Below are positions 33,045 through 43,624 of a stretch of 64,000 bases of DNA, piece after piece (position 1 is the first letter of the stretch; each line of letters begins with the position of its first letter). A program made the position numbers and the translations under genes. The notes under the pieces were generated by a model. The model was given only the letters and a program-made list of their open reading frames with translations. It had not been told where the DNA came from and did not search any database. Source of the stretch: Paramyrothecium sp. XJ0827 (taxonomy: Eukaryota > Ascomycota > Sordariomycetes > Hypocreales > Stachybotryaceae); the NCBI GenBank assembly GCA_020881915.1, contig JAJFPB010000013.1, positions 496,001-560,000 of the forward strand, in the 5' to 3' direction.

Positions 33045-34652
33045 ATGTTTGAGGATTGGACAGATTGTGCAAACTGGCAAGAGTTACTAGGAGCAAATAC
33101 AGAATACCTGCGGAGAAGGCATGAGAACAACCATGGCGGCAAGATCGATGCGCTTGATAATATTGAAACCCTCCGCAAAGGAGACTTCAACAAGCTCCTG
33201 GAGGTTCAATCTTATGGACTTTTCATTATAAACTACACTCCTCTTGGAGCCTGCACTTCAGACTCCGAGAAGGTACGCTTTCGTCCCTTCCTTGAGTTCT
33301 TGTTTGAGCGCAAGGAAAATTCAAAGGAATCTCAAGTATTTGAGGAAGGTTTGAAGGACCTTCTGGCGCCAGAGAATTTTGTCTATGGGATGTACATGAA
33401 ACAAGATGAAAATGTGCCATTGGCACAATGGAAAAACCATCTACACGCACGTTCGTGGGCCGAAAGAGATAAAAAATTATTCGACCAAGCTTTCCCCGAT
33501 TGGCTACAACAAGATAGGCCGGGATGGATGAGATTGGAGTCGAAAATGTCCAGTAAGACATTCATTTCTACGGACGACGAGGAGTTTCTAGGATTTTGCA
33601 ACAGGAACTACCTTTTGGATAGGGTAATCGAGTGCGCCAATGAGGCGGGATTGACGAAACATGAGTTTTTCTGCCTGCGATACGGGGATAGACTTTTCGA
33701 GAAATCAAAGGGCATATCTTGGGGGTTATGCAAGACCTGGCGCAGCTTGATTATTCATAACGAGGAGTTAATGAAGAGAAGCCACAAGGGATTACCATGC
33801 CAATCACCATGGCGTGACGATACTGCAGGTGACTTTGCGAGCCTTCCATACAAGGACTACCTTGAAGCACTGGTTCTTCAGTCCTATGGGTTTGTGATTA
33901 TGGATTACAAGAAAGTACCTCAGCTAGGCATACGGAGCCGCCCATTTGTTCGTTTTCTCCTCCCTGAGGGGTCTTCAGTACACTCGTTTCTCAGACATTT
34001 AATTCAGGATAAGTCACTGGAGGTTACCGTGGCCTTTTCAAAACGAACTGGGGTCGGTTTAACAGAGTTACACGAAGGACAAGCGACAATCGATCAGAAG
34101 GCAGCAAAGTTTTCAAGGGACTTAGAGATGCGCTACTGGAACCTACATGCCTTGGAGAGTCCAAACAGTAGAATGATTCCCGCAATCGAAGAGAACTCAG
34201 TCTATCTCGTTGTTGTGACCGTGAATACTTCTTACCATGAGTGGATGTACACAGACCGCCACCAGTGGCAGTGCCACACCAGGAGTGTACAACTCCCTCG
34301 ACAAATTGAACAACACGCTATAGCCGCTGGTATGCGTCAGAACTACCACACTGCACTCTCGCAAAATCTGAATGCAAGGATCGAGCCTTCACCCAATACA
34401 GACGGCATTCGAATTGCGTTAGGCAGCAATTACTTGGACGAAAAATTCGAACAGATTCTCAAGAACTGTAAAAACCGAGGTTTACGATACTCCAGGCACA
34501 ATCCTACACATGTTGTCTGTTCCGACGTAAATGAGGACACAGACCTAATTCGGTACGCAAAACAGCACGGCAAGCCACTGGTGCATGATAGTTGGTTAGA
34601 TGAGTGTAATAGGGGTAAATTCATTAGTCCGGAGAGATATATTATCGCGTAA
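33045..34652 (+). CDS. Large protein with internal duplication and C-terminal BRCT domain
   Basis: Single-exon gene of 535 residues. Residues about 452-535 form a BRCT domain: GIRIALGSNYL, then NPTHVVCSDV, and the hallmark Trp in PLVHDSWLDECNRGKF. BRCT domains bind phosphoproteins or DNA ends and are typical of DNA repair and checkpoint factors. The preceding 450 residues are not a known domain to me but contain a duplication. FNKLLEVQSYGLFIINY (about residue 47) and YLEALVLQSYGFVIMDY (about 270) are clearly related, and both are followed by RPF(L/V)-x-FL. The protein therefore has two copies of an undescribed module plus BRCT. There is no signal or membrane segment, so it is presumably nuclear. 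The start is the first ATG in the frame; no damage is seen. Confidence 0.75.
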   Translation: MFEDWTDCANWQELLGANTEYLRRRHENNHGGKIDALDNIETLRKGDFNKLLEVQSYGLFIINYTPLGACTSDSEKVRFRPFLEFLFERKENSKESQVFEEGLKDLLAPENFVYGMYMKQDENVPLAQWKNHLHARSWAERDKKLFDQAFPDWLQQDRPGWMRLESKMSSKTFISTDDEEFLGFCNRNYLLDRVIECANEAGLTKHEFFCLRYGDRLFEKSKGISWGLCKTWRSLIIHNEELMKRSHKGLPCQSPWRDDTAGDFASLPYKDYLEALVLQSYGFVIMDYKKVPQLGIRSRPFVRFLLPEGSSVHSFLRHLIQDKSLEVTVAFSKRTGVGLTELHEGQATIDQKAAKFSRDLEMRYWNLHALESPNSRMIPAIEENSVYLVVVTVNTSYHEWMYTDRHQWQCHTRSVQLPRQIEQHAIAAGMRQNYHTALSQNLNARIEPSPNTDGIRIALGSNYLDEKFEQILKNCKNRGLRYSRHNPTHVVCSDVNEDTDLIRYAKQHGKPLVHDSWLDECNRGKFISPERYIIA

Positions 34653-35665
34653 GATAATGGCCGAATGATACTTCCACTGCATATAGTACTACACAACTTA
34701 ATGGTGTAAGAGACCTCTATCTTGTTTAGAGATTTGTAGTGTGATGGTTCCCATATTGATTGAAATAGGCATAAACGCGAATGATAACTTTGTTAAGGGA
34801 CAACATAGCTCTACAAGAGGCCAAGGCGAAAAGTATGAATCACATTCGTATCTCGCATGGCCTACTGTAGCTGAGAAGATTGAATAGAGGCAGATCATGT
34901 CCGGCACAGCATGCGGTTAAGAATGGAGTACAACCTGGACGTCGCGCGTATTGGTTAATATTGTATTACCGGATCGATTCGTGTGGACGATGTCGGGTCC
35001 CAGAAGCCGTTCAGATGAGCTGGCCACAGGAAATGAGCTTGGAAAAGCGTGACGGGTCGGATTCACTGCCATAGGAGCAAGGACCGAGCCCTTGGGATCG
35101 AAGGGGGTTAGCTGCCTCTGCTCGCCTTGCTCGGCGTAGACGGATGACATCCTGAGGGATAGGAATGTGCCAAAGAACAGACAGGCGTGAGGTAATGCTC
35201 TCGACGAGGATGTTCGTCGCCCGGGACCAGCAGTCCGGATCTGGCGGTTAAACTGTTATATCGCCTTCGCCGGTGAATTTCTCCGAACTTTGCCCCAGCC
35301 GAAACGACAGCTCAGGCATCTGAAATTCGACCTAGGATAAGCCAAGCCACGTTGCTCCATCCCTGCGCAGCCCGCCTTTTACCTCGTTGTCCAGAAGGCT
35401 AGGCGGCTTGGTGAGGGTGATCATCTCATCCTTCATCGATGAGTTTCTTTGTCAGAGGATTCCATGCCAAAACTAAATCAAGGAGCGTAGAGCATTTGGC
35501 AGCTACGCGCAAACCCACGTTCTTGATCGTCAACAACAATTTACGGGGCACACCATGCTTAAGCACGACTAGCGTCAGCTCCGCGAAAGCAACTCCCGTG
35601 CTTACTAGCTTCACGAGCCCCAAGGAAAAGCTAGGGCTCGATCGTAAATTGGCCAGCCGCGGAAT
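34653..35665. other. Intergenic before repeat copy B
   Basis: No gene recognised in about 1 kb. GC content rises after 34.9 kb, but the open frames there are short and without known domains. Confidence 0.3.
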
Positions 35666-36576
35666 ACGCACCCGGTGGGTAGGGGATACGAGGTAGAAGT
35701 CCAGGACCAGCCACTTCCTGCCTTGGTTGGGGGAGCGCATCGAACGTCGAGCCATGCACGACCATATGAGCCAGCAGTTAGCACGCTATCAACATCACGG
35801 GCAGTGTGGCGATGAGTAACAATGAATCATGTTCAGAGGATAAAGATAGATCACCTCCTGGATAAAGATAGATCACTTCCCAGCTTCGAGGTCCCCTTGT
35901 CGATAAACGGGATATCACATGATGCATGTAATACGCGACTCCCCTGTTGAAAGTGGAATCCCGAAGGCACTACTGCAAGGACTTGGGTGAAGAAGGCAAT
36001 TCACCGTTGGCACTAGACACTTCACCCTTGCCAAGTCGGCGGGAGGCAAATGACAACAAATCGCTCGTCGTTGTTTTCATACATTAGCGCCTTAACCGGC
36101 GCGGTCGGCTCCGGCGCGGATGGCTTCCGGCTCTTGCGATGATTAGTTTATTGCATCCGGCGTCCCCGGCTAGCGTCATTCTAAGAAATTCGTGGCTGGG
36201 TGGAGTTTTCGTGGATCTTGACGGATGGTGCGAACTCGGCATGAGATGACATCCCGCATGCTCGCGACCGACCAAGATGGATCGCATGAGCTGGAGGGAA
36301 CGGGAGATGAGACGAATAGGGTTAGCAGTCGATTAGGTGACTTCGTCTGCCACGGCAATTGTGGGTAAGGCAATGAAACGGTCGTGTATGCGGCCATTCA
36401 TGACGTCCTGCCTTCAGCCTCGTTCTGTCTTTGCGGTGGAGATCAACATGATTTCCGATTGCGAGGTGGAGATACGCCCGCAACTCCACGCCGTTTCCAA
36501 GTACCCCAACGCTGTTCCGCTCTCTTGACAACGGAATTGGCGACCGTATGCTATGCTCTGCTCTGACGCTGAATGC
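35666..36576 (-). repeat. Dispersed repeat, copy B (about 0.9 kb), inverted relative to copy A
   Basis: Minus-strand counterpart of 25632-26503, with the same landmarks in reverse order. Similarity stops abruptly on both sides: at GTGCGT beside 35666, and at the GAATGC stretch near 36576. Copies A and B bracket about 9.2 kb. Confidence 0.85.
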
Positions 36577-37918
36577 ATCTGGAGTCTTCAGCTTAGGGCT
36601 CAATTTGATCCCTCCCCGGCATCTCACAAGAAACGATTTGCGCATGAGTGTTTTAATGGCCTTTGTCTTGAGCATTAGTTAAGCGAATTCGACGACCTCG
36701 AATCTAATTCAGATCCCCAGGTATTGAATACTGACCAGGTGGATCGGAGGATGCCTGATCATTGCTGAATTGACTAATTACCGCAACATTAGTCTGTAAA
36801 TAGCTAGTGCCAATGGTCAACAAGGCCTGCAGAGCAAGTCATCCACCTGAAGATGCCCCGCAAAAGCACTAGTGCCTTTAGGATTCCACTTTGAGTGCTT
36901 ATTGTGCATATTGCTCACGTCATTTGACGCCCCCGCTCGCTGGGGGCCGTCTCGGAACGAGGACGTACTGGTTCAGCACACTCTGCATCTTCGTCTGAAT
37001 TGTAATGTCTCTAGGGTGCCGAAAAATTCTCAAATACTGGTCCGGCTTGATACTGTACCCATCGCAGCAAGAAGTGATGCCCCTGGCTTCCGGTGGAAGA
37101 TGGGGGCGCTTTCTGCGTCAAGTTGCCGTGGAATAATACCCGCACACTGAGCCGCCAACCAGTACTGTGACACATGATTGTGCCAAGGCCTCGTTGAATA
37201 CTACGTCCTCTTGATCAGCTTTGCCTGGACAGGCACAGATCCGGACTCGCGGCTGCTCATGTACCGTAGGCTCCGCCGCTCTTGCGCAGAAGCCGAGCTA
37301 GCCACCAATGTCAATGGAATTCATCTCATGGGTTGTTCGCAGCGCTTGGTTCGTCCGTAGGTACGGGCATGAGGGCGCTGCCGCCATGCTTGGTAATCTT
37401 TATCACTATGACGGGCCACGTCGGGCATGGCGTCGTGTCTCATGTGATACTTGGTGGCCAAGGCACCCTTTCATGCTTCCAGCTTGGGCTTACCTGGATT
37501 CCTTTTCAAGTTTCCCACCAGAAACGAACAGTTACGACATTATCATATGCTGCTGCTTTACAACCTCCAACAAACATTAGTTCGGGTTGGCATGTAGCCT
37601 GCCCCGAGTGGATCGGCAGGGCTCGTTCAATGACCAGCAATCGAATGGCCATCCTACTGACGCACATTGTGAAGTTTTCAGTTTCTACACATACTCAAAC
37701 CGAAAGATGACACGAAAGTCTGTCATTTCTGGCAGTAGCTTTGAGGCATAACCATGGGTGGTTCAATGTGGCGAATCAGATTTACTTACCGTCTGAGGAT
37801 GCCCAACACATCAACGCGAACCAACAACATATTGAAATGATCGCCTAAACTGTCGCTATATTAATCAAGACCCCCTGGGCTTTTATCCGCTAGCGGACCC
37901 GAATACGCTGTGCAATCA
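36577..37918. other. Intergenic, with a further repeat relic at 36810-36925
   Basis: The stretch at 36810-36925 (CTAGTGCCAATGGTCAAC, CCTTTAGGATTCCACTTT, GCATATTGCTCACGTCATTT) is a plus-orientation degenerate copy of the dispersed repeat. The rest holds open frames without recognisable domains. Confidence 0.45.
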
Positions 37919-39411
37919 TCATTTGCCGTACATAAATGCTTGATAAGTTGGTCCTGAATCAGCTGCCGAAACTGAGATCTTCCTCGCTCCCCAATTTTGT
38001 CTCGAAGAATCGTGAGTCAACGGGGATACATGTCCAGCATTTGATCGATAAATTGAGCAGCGACTTTCGTAGTTTCTCATGATCCATCCTGCTCGAAAGA
38101 ACTCGCCCCATTTTTCCTGCGATCCCTCGCTCGAATTCAGCTCAATCTGCTGCAGCGGGAGTGTTTCTCGTCGTAGTACTGGGCTCGCCGCATTTGGTTG
38201 TGTTTCCATATCGGAGAGATCAAGGTAGAAGAGACCATGCTGTGTTTCGGGGGGGAAAAGTCGCTCTATGTCAACCATGGTCAGACCCTTGCCAATCGCA
38301 AGCTCATGCAGGTGGGTAAGATGCATCTTAAGTTCGAGAAGATGTGGCAAGTGCATTCGACTCCCTCTCAGACTTAGGAACGTTAATGTTCGGGGGATAT
38401 CGGCCAGTATCTGGTCCACCTGCGTCGTGCTGAGGGCACTTTCCGTGGCGCAAGCCAGGTTGAGGTAGATCATCGAGCTCCTCGTTGCAGGATGCGAGCA
38501 CAAAAATTGGACAGTTTTGGCAGACGTTAGCTCTTTGCAGTCAGCCAGGTTCAAGTGGGACAATCTTGCCGAAGGCGGGATGGCCTGAAGAGCCAGGTCC
38601 TTTATCTGTGTTCCAGCGACGTCGAGGTGCGTTACATATGCAAGACGTGGTAAAATGGTCTCAAATACCCATGGTGAGAGAGTGTGACAGTGATGGAAGG
38701 ATAACCGAGTAATGAAGATAATCGTGGGCCAAGGTTCCACCACTAATCTGTCGCAAGCTATCTCGAAGAGAATGCTATGGCAGCCGCAGAAGTCCATGGC
38801 TTGCAGTTGAGGCGAATGGAAAAAGAGCTCTCGCAACACGTTGACGTTCAATAAATCGTCTATAGATTCCTGAGCGAGAAACTCAAGCAAATTCTTGCAA
38901 GAATGAATGCAATGAAGCATTGAAGCATAAGTCAAGCTGCGATATTTGCCAGACAGTCTGAAGTAAGTAAAGCTCAGACTCCGTGCCATCATGGCTAGAG
39001 TGGGTTGTTCGCGGATGGTGAAAAGATAGTCCTGAAACTCAGCTGTGTCGCGAACAACAAGTTTGCCATAGAGTGACCGAATACCACCGGCATATAGTGC
39101 CCGACATGTGGAAAGAAAGGCAAGGAGGTCATTGTGGCGTCTCTTAAACCTATCCGGAGGATGCTGTGTCGCTAAGTACTCCGCTATCGTACCTTCGGCC
39201 CTCAGTAACCGTCGAAAGAGATAATGAATGGGAAAGAAGTCATACTGAGTATCTCTGCCGGAAGAGTCTCTAATGTTAAGAGACTAGATTTATGTACCTG
39301 GACGATCGTTTGCTCTCCCATGGGGTTCAGTCGTGCGTTCGGATTGCCGCCATCTATTCTGGCATATGCGCCGAGGCGGCCTTGCAATGTAGGTGAAGAG
39401 CTGGCCAACAT
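37919..39411 (-). CDS. F-box/LRR protein, apparent frameshift after the F-box start
   Basis: Likely substrate adaptor of an SCF ubiquitin ligase. An N-terminal frame starting at 39411 contains the start of an F-box (LLTLETLPAEILSM) and stops at 39202. The continuing frame (PIHYLFRRLLRAEGTIAEYL, then CRALYAGGIRSLYGKLVVRD) overlaps it near 39235. One added base in the TTTCCC run would give TSFPIHYLFRRLL and a complete F-box. The body, from 38992 to 37919, consists of degenerate leucine-rich repeats (HLDVAGTQIKDLALQ, SHLNLADCKEL, IYLNLACA, FLSLRGSRM, FYLDLSDME). If the frameshift is real, only a truncated 357-residue LRR part from the ATG at 38992 could be made. About 480 residues are expected if intact. 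Confidence 0.6.
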
Positions 39412-39805
39412 CCAATCACCACATTGCCTGGGGAAACATTTTAGCTAATCACTCGGTATTGACACAACCAGAATATAGCTCGGTTCCAGGTGGTCTTTTA
39501 TGGGACCCCCATATTTATATCTGCATGACATTTCCGCTTAACAGATCAACATGGTGTTCAATTCGCTCACTTCAGCCCCCCTCCTCCCGCCATACTTTGC
39601 TAGAGAGTTCACACAGCACTAGGAACCCCACTCATGACCAAGATTAGCACAGATGTGAACCACCGCTTCTCTTCTCTGGTCTTTCCACACCGGCCAAGCC
39701 GGGCCGCAGACGTGTGAGTGGTCTCTGTGAACTATTGAATTCGTTAAAAAAAACCCTCTTGCCTAATCAGATCTACAAAAACTAATTCTGATTCTACCAT
39801 TGTCC
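39412..39805. other. Intergenic, nothing recognised
   Basis: About 390 bases between the F-box gene and the next minus-strand gene. No supported gene; an eight-base A run lies near 39745. Confidence 0.3.
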
Positions 39806-40461
39806 CTACGGTGCGGTGTCTAGTGGTTCTCGTAAAATTGTGAGCCAACTCCAACACATTAGAGCCAGGACAGTCCAGCTTAGACTCATGCTTAGATTCC
39901 CGCCTTGACCTACGATTCTAGTGTCGCCAACTACTACGACTATATCTCTCGCCTTAACAAATACTATAGTAAATATAACGCAGGGGACTATGCCAGTCAA
40001 TATGGCGACGCTGAGCATGCCAAGGATGTAGGAGAAAAACCAGTACGACCAACAAGAGAGCAAGCAGGCGATCGCAGCCGAACCCACGAGATGAGTGGTA
40101 AAGAGCAGGAAGTAAAAAGCCAGTGAAAGCAAGCTGTCAATTGTTCGTATAGATTCATTGCTCGCATGAACAGGGGGCAGATCTGTGGTTTAATTAGCTC
40201 ACGGGAATACGCTGCTTACCGTTACTTACCTTTTAAGGTCGGCTCGACATAATAGAAGTATGATCGAGAGCTGTGGTTGCTGGGAAGATCCACCGTAAAG
40301 GTCAGCTTTGCATTATGAAGCTTCATAAAACTCGGATGGGACAAGATGAATATAAAAACAGTTGCGCTTGTAAAGAGCATAAATATGAGTTGAAGAAGAG
40401 AACACTGCTGTCTTCCCGTACGCTGACTAGTGACCACCTGAGTACGTTTGCGCAAAAGCAT
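39806..40461 (-). CDS. Four-span membrane protein, SUR7/PalI-like
   Basis: Two exons, 40461-40230 and 40182-39806, joined by a GTAAGT donor and a CACAG acceptor, give 202 residues. Membrane segments are predicted at about 20-40 (LLQLIFMLFTSATVFIFIL), then three in the second half (LAFYFLLFTTHLVGSAAIA, YILGMLSVAILTGIVPCVIF, MSLSWTVLALMCWSWL). The loop after segment 1 is extracytoplasmic-like, with a possible N-glycosylation site (NHS). The last segment is preceded by GGNLSMSLSW, as in SUR7/PalI relatives, which organise eisosomes or sense pH. The assignment rests on topology and this motif and is tentative. Confidence 0.5.
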
Positions 40462-40657
40462 CGCCGTGGCAGTGTATTGTGGCTACGGAGTGATAGGAAT
40501 CGTGGCACTTATAGCTTGCGCAGTAGGCCTCACATGCTTTTTTACATCGAGATTAATATTTCAATGATGAAAAGACGAATATCCTCCGAGAATAACGTTC
40601 AATAATTCATTAATAACTAGAGAAAAGCGAATGAAGAGGGTTTTTTTCTTTTCAAAC

Positions 40658-41416
40658 CTAACGCTTGCGTCGAGGTTTTTTTCCCTGTTCTCGATTCTTT
40701 GACTTGGGCATCGAATTGCTTCTTTTTGTCATTGCTCGCGTTACTCGCCCCTGTGACAGCTGTCCAGTCGTTTTTGGCTTTTGTTTGCTAGCCCTTTGTG
40801 TTCCATTACCAGTTCCTTGAAAATGTGTTTTCAAGACATGGAACAGTGACTGCTCGATGTTCAATGGTGACAGCCCATTTGATGGCGCTTCAGAATCCAC
40901 TTTGGCCTTTTCTTCCACAGTTCTTTCATTCAGTTTCGCCCTCAATGTTTCCAATGAACTCGTAATAGATTGAATTCCTTCGGATAGTTGAGACAGTTTG
41001 CTTAGCACTACCCCAGACTCTTTGGCCAAGTCACGGTTGCCTTCTACAGCTTCCACAATGCGTCCATTGATGTCTGAAAGTTTGGCTTCCAGGCTATCCG
41101 CCGTCTCCTGAAGCAGTTTCATACTGGATTGTGAGGCCATGCGATTTTGACCCATCTGGCTCGGTGGCCTAAAATAGAGTGGCTGCACAGGGATTGCTAT
41201 CGCGGGGGGTCGCGGTCGCGTTCCCAAGGATGGATTGTTTGTGAATTGCGTCCTCTCTCCTGTTGGAGACTGTCCAGGTTGGGGTATCGGCCACTGCGCG
41301 TGGAAGCTATGCATCGGGTAGGGAATCCCAGGCTGGAAGTTCCCATGGGTGGGTGGAGTGGCATGTTTCTGTGGTTGGGGCCAAGGTGCAATCCCGGCCA
41401 TTGTTGGAAATTTCAT
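40658..41416 (-). CDS. Pro-rich, coiled-coil, basic-tailed protein (252 aa)
   Basis: Single-exon gene; the first ATG in frame is at 41416. The first ~85 residues are rich in Pro, Gln and His and are probably disordered. Residues about 95-165 form a heptad-like coiled coil (SSMKLLQETADSLEAKLSDI and ITSSLETLRAKLNERTVEEK). The C-terminal 50 residues are strongly basic (KPKTTGQLSQGRVTRAMTKR and a final KKPRRKR), fitting a nuclear localisation or nucleic-acid-binding tail. I do not recognise the family. An upstream exon is possible, because the frame stays open above the ATG. Confidence 0.5.
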   Translation of the reverse strand: MKFPTMAGIAPWPQPQKHATPPTHGNFQPGIPYPMHSFHAQWPIPQPGQSPTGERTQFTNNPSLGTRPRPPAIAIPVQPLYFRPPSQMGQNRMASQSSMKLLQETADSLEAKLSDINGRIVEAVEGNRDLAKESGVVLSKLSQLSEGIQSITSSLETLRAKLNERTVEEKAKVDSEAPSNGLSPLNIEQSLFHVLKTHFQGTGNGTQRASKQKPKTTGQLSQGRVTRAMTKRSNSMPKSKNREQGKKPRRKR

Positions 41417-42268
41417 GTATAGGGATCCACTTGGGAGATTTGGTGTTGGCGGGAAGGAGAAGAGCAAGAGCCGAAGAGAGAAGTGTGACTGTATGGATCA
41501 AGATTTGAACTCCTCGATTTATCGTGGCTTCTCGATATATATTGGCAAGTGCATTCTTTTCATTCGACTTTTCATGGCCAAATGGCTTGGGTAGCAGCCG
41601 CCAGGCCCTTTTGGCTGTGGACCTCGGTGGACCGGACGCGGATCCAACATCAGTCTCCTATCGTGGCCTCCATACTAGGCATACGTTACATTAACATGTC
41701 ACAAGCCCACTCGACAGCAGATCAACTTAATTAATAGTGGGCTCATGCCGAAGCCAAGAATGTGACATGTGTAGGCCCCACCTATCGTATGTCGTTGGCA
41801 TAAGATCGGCTGCTGTGGGAATCCACATGATCCGCTTAGACCTGCTCCAGTGCTCAAGCTAGGATAAACCCCTGTCGATTCTTTGTTCACATTTTGATCG
41901 ATGTGAATCTTTTTGGTTCACGTCAAACAAACCGCTCATCAGGTTATTGCGGGTCAAGCCGGTTTCCTCAACTGATTAGACTCATCATTTGCTTTTGGAA
42001 AACATGAATTACAGTACTGTACTTTTCAGATCAAGGTATTGGTACTTTAGTTGGTAGTGTTGGTTCCGTTACAATGACATCAATCATGCTTGCTTCCCTT
42101 CAGCCGGTCAACCCCATGAGATCCCACCATGCTTCCGTCTCTACGAAGGCTCACAACTGACTTCTCCCGTAGAAAATCTATAAATTTGTAGTTCAGGTCA
42201 TCATTTCGTAGGCACAAGCTGGTATGGACACATTATTCTGATTTGCGGGGCACGTCATTATCTCGGCA
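41417..42268. other. Intergenic between divergent genes
   Basis: About 850 bases that should contain promoters for the minus-strand gene at 41416 and the plus-strand gene at 42269. No other gene seen. Confidence 0.4.
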
Positions 42269-42671
42269 ATGGCAACTCAACCCACAGGTGGCAGAGAGGG
42301 AGCCTACGATCCGGTGAGAAATCGATACGGGAATTCTGCCAGAGAAGAAGAAACCTTCACTGAGGTGAGATCCAATCCACTATACACGCTCGACGGGGCT
42401 CATCCACAATTAGGACATGACCGTGAGGAAACAGTTAGACTCACAAGTGAGAGAGGAAGAAAACCCTGACAATAAGAGACGTTTGGCCGAGTACTATGGA
42501 AGACTTTTCGACAATTATGTTCGATTAGAGGCCGAAAATCGGCATCTCAAGTTTTGTACTGAGCAACAACGTGAGAAGCTTGGAGAAATGAGCACTAGGC
42601 TTGAAGATGTTGTAGAGGAGAATAAGGAGTTGGAAAAGAAGTTAGCTGAGAAGAAGAGACACCGAAGATAG
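42269..42671 (+). CDS. Small coiled-coil protein (117 aa)
   Basis: Two exons, 42269-42364 and 42414-42671, joined in frame across a 49-bp intron (GTGAGA...TTAG). The first 30 residues are polar. The rest is one long charged coiled coil (LAEYYGRLFDNYVRLEAENR, then LEDVVEENKELEKKLAEKK) ending in a basic KKRHRR. It has the look of a leucine-zipper dimerisation segment without a recognisable DNA-binding basic region in front. Function unknown. Confidence 0.55.
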
Positions 42672-43624
42672 TCACGATCGAGGATTGGTCACTGCAGTCT
42701 TTAATTAATAGCACACAATCGATGCTACAACTGGGGTTACCTGCTAAGGGCAAGACTAGCTCTCAGAACCAGACATTCGCCCTTCGGTCGTTCGGATGAC
42801 TCCGAGTAAACAATTTGGAAAAGTAGCTTGCCACGTACGAACTGAACAACGGCCCTTGGGCAGGAAGGAAATGATCTGGCTACCCTAGATATAAGACCAG
42901 TGGGCCTTTGCGAAAAGTCCTGCATGTAGGTACGGCAAGGGAGCACCATCTCTCATGTTTCTGCATTGTCGGATAGGGAATTGAACATTCTTCCCAAGCT
43001 TACCTGACACAGAGCAAATTATTTACCGTGAAACCGGACGGCAGGCGTCTGATCTCCGGGCAATGTTGTCTCGGTGCGTAGCGTCTTGCAGCACAATCCA
43101 TTGACTCTGCCTGCTCTTTTGAGCACGCTTAGCTCCGCACGGCTCAGGGGCAGCCTCGAGAGGACCTCGCCATGGCTGTGGGGCTTCGGTGCCTCCGCTT
43201 GGGAGACCATGCACAACCACACTTTCTAGGATGGTGAGCGGCGGGAACTGGCATTGAAGCACAGAGAGCTAGGCTTGCGGAGCGGCCTGAAGCCATCGCC
43301 AGGAAACACATCAATCGAATAGCCAATTCATGGGCGTTGCTTCGGAACAGTCTGGTGTTCATATAGTGCATGGTACAGTACCAGGAGATTGCATTCCAGC
43401 GTTATGGTCTGTGCAATTATTTAGATATCTGTACACAAAACTGAATAAATATTATGCGACATATACGAGTCACACACAAATCCGTACACCACGATTTCAT
43501 CAATCGACGGCAGTGGCAGGATAGAAGGACGATAAGTTTTGGCCCATTCCCTAGAATTCGACTGATAAATCAAACAAATGAGCCGAAACTCATAATAATT
43601 ACTATACGAGTCATCTGATCTTAA
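42672..43624. other. Intergenic, nothing recognised
   Basis: No gene is supported. Several GC-rich open frames overlap on the minus strand around 43.0-43.4 kb without a known domain. Confidence 0.3.
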
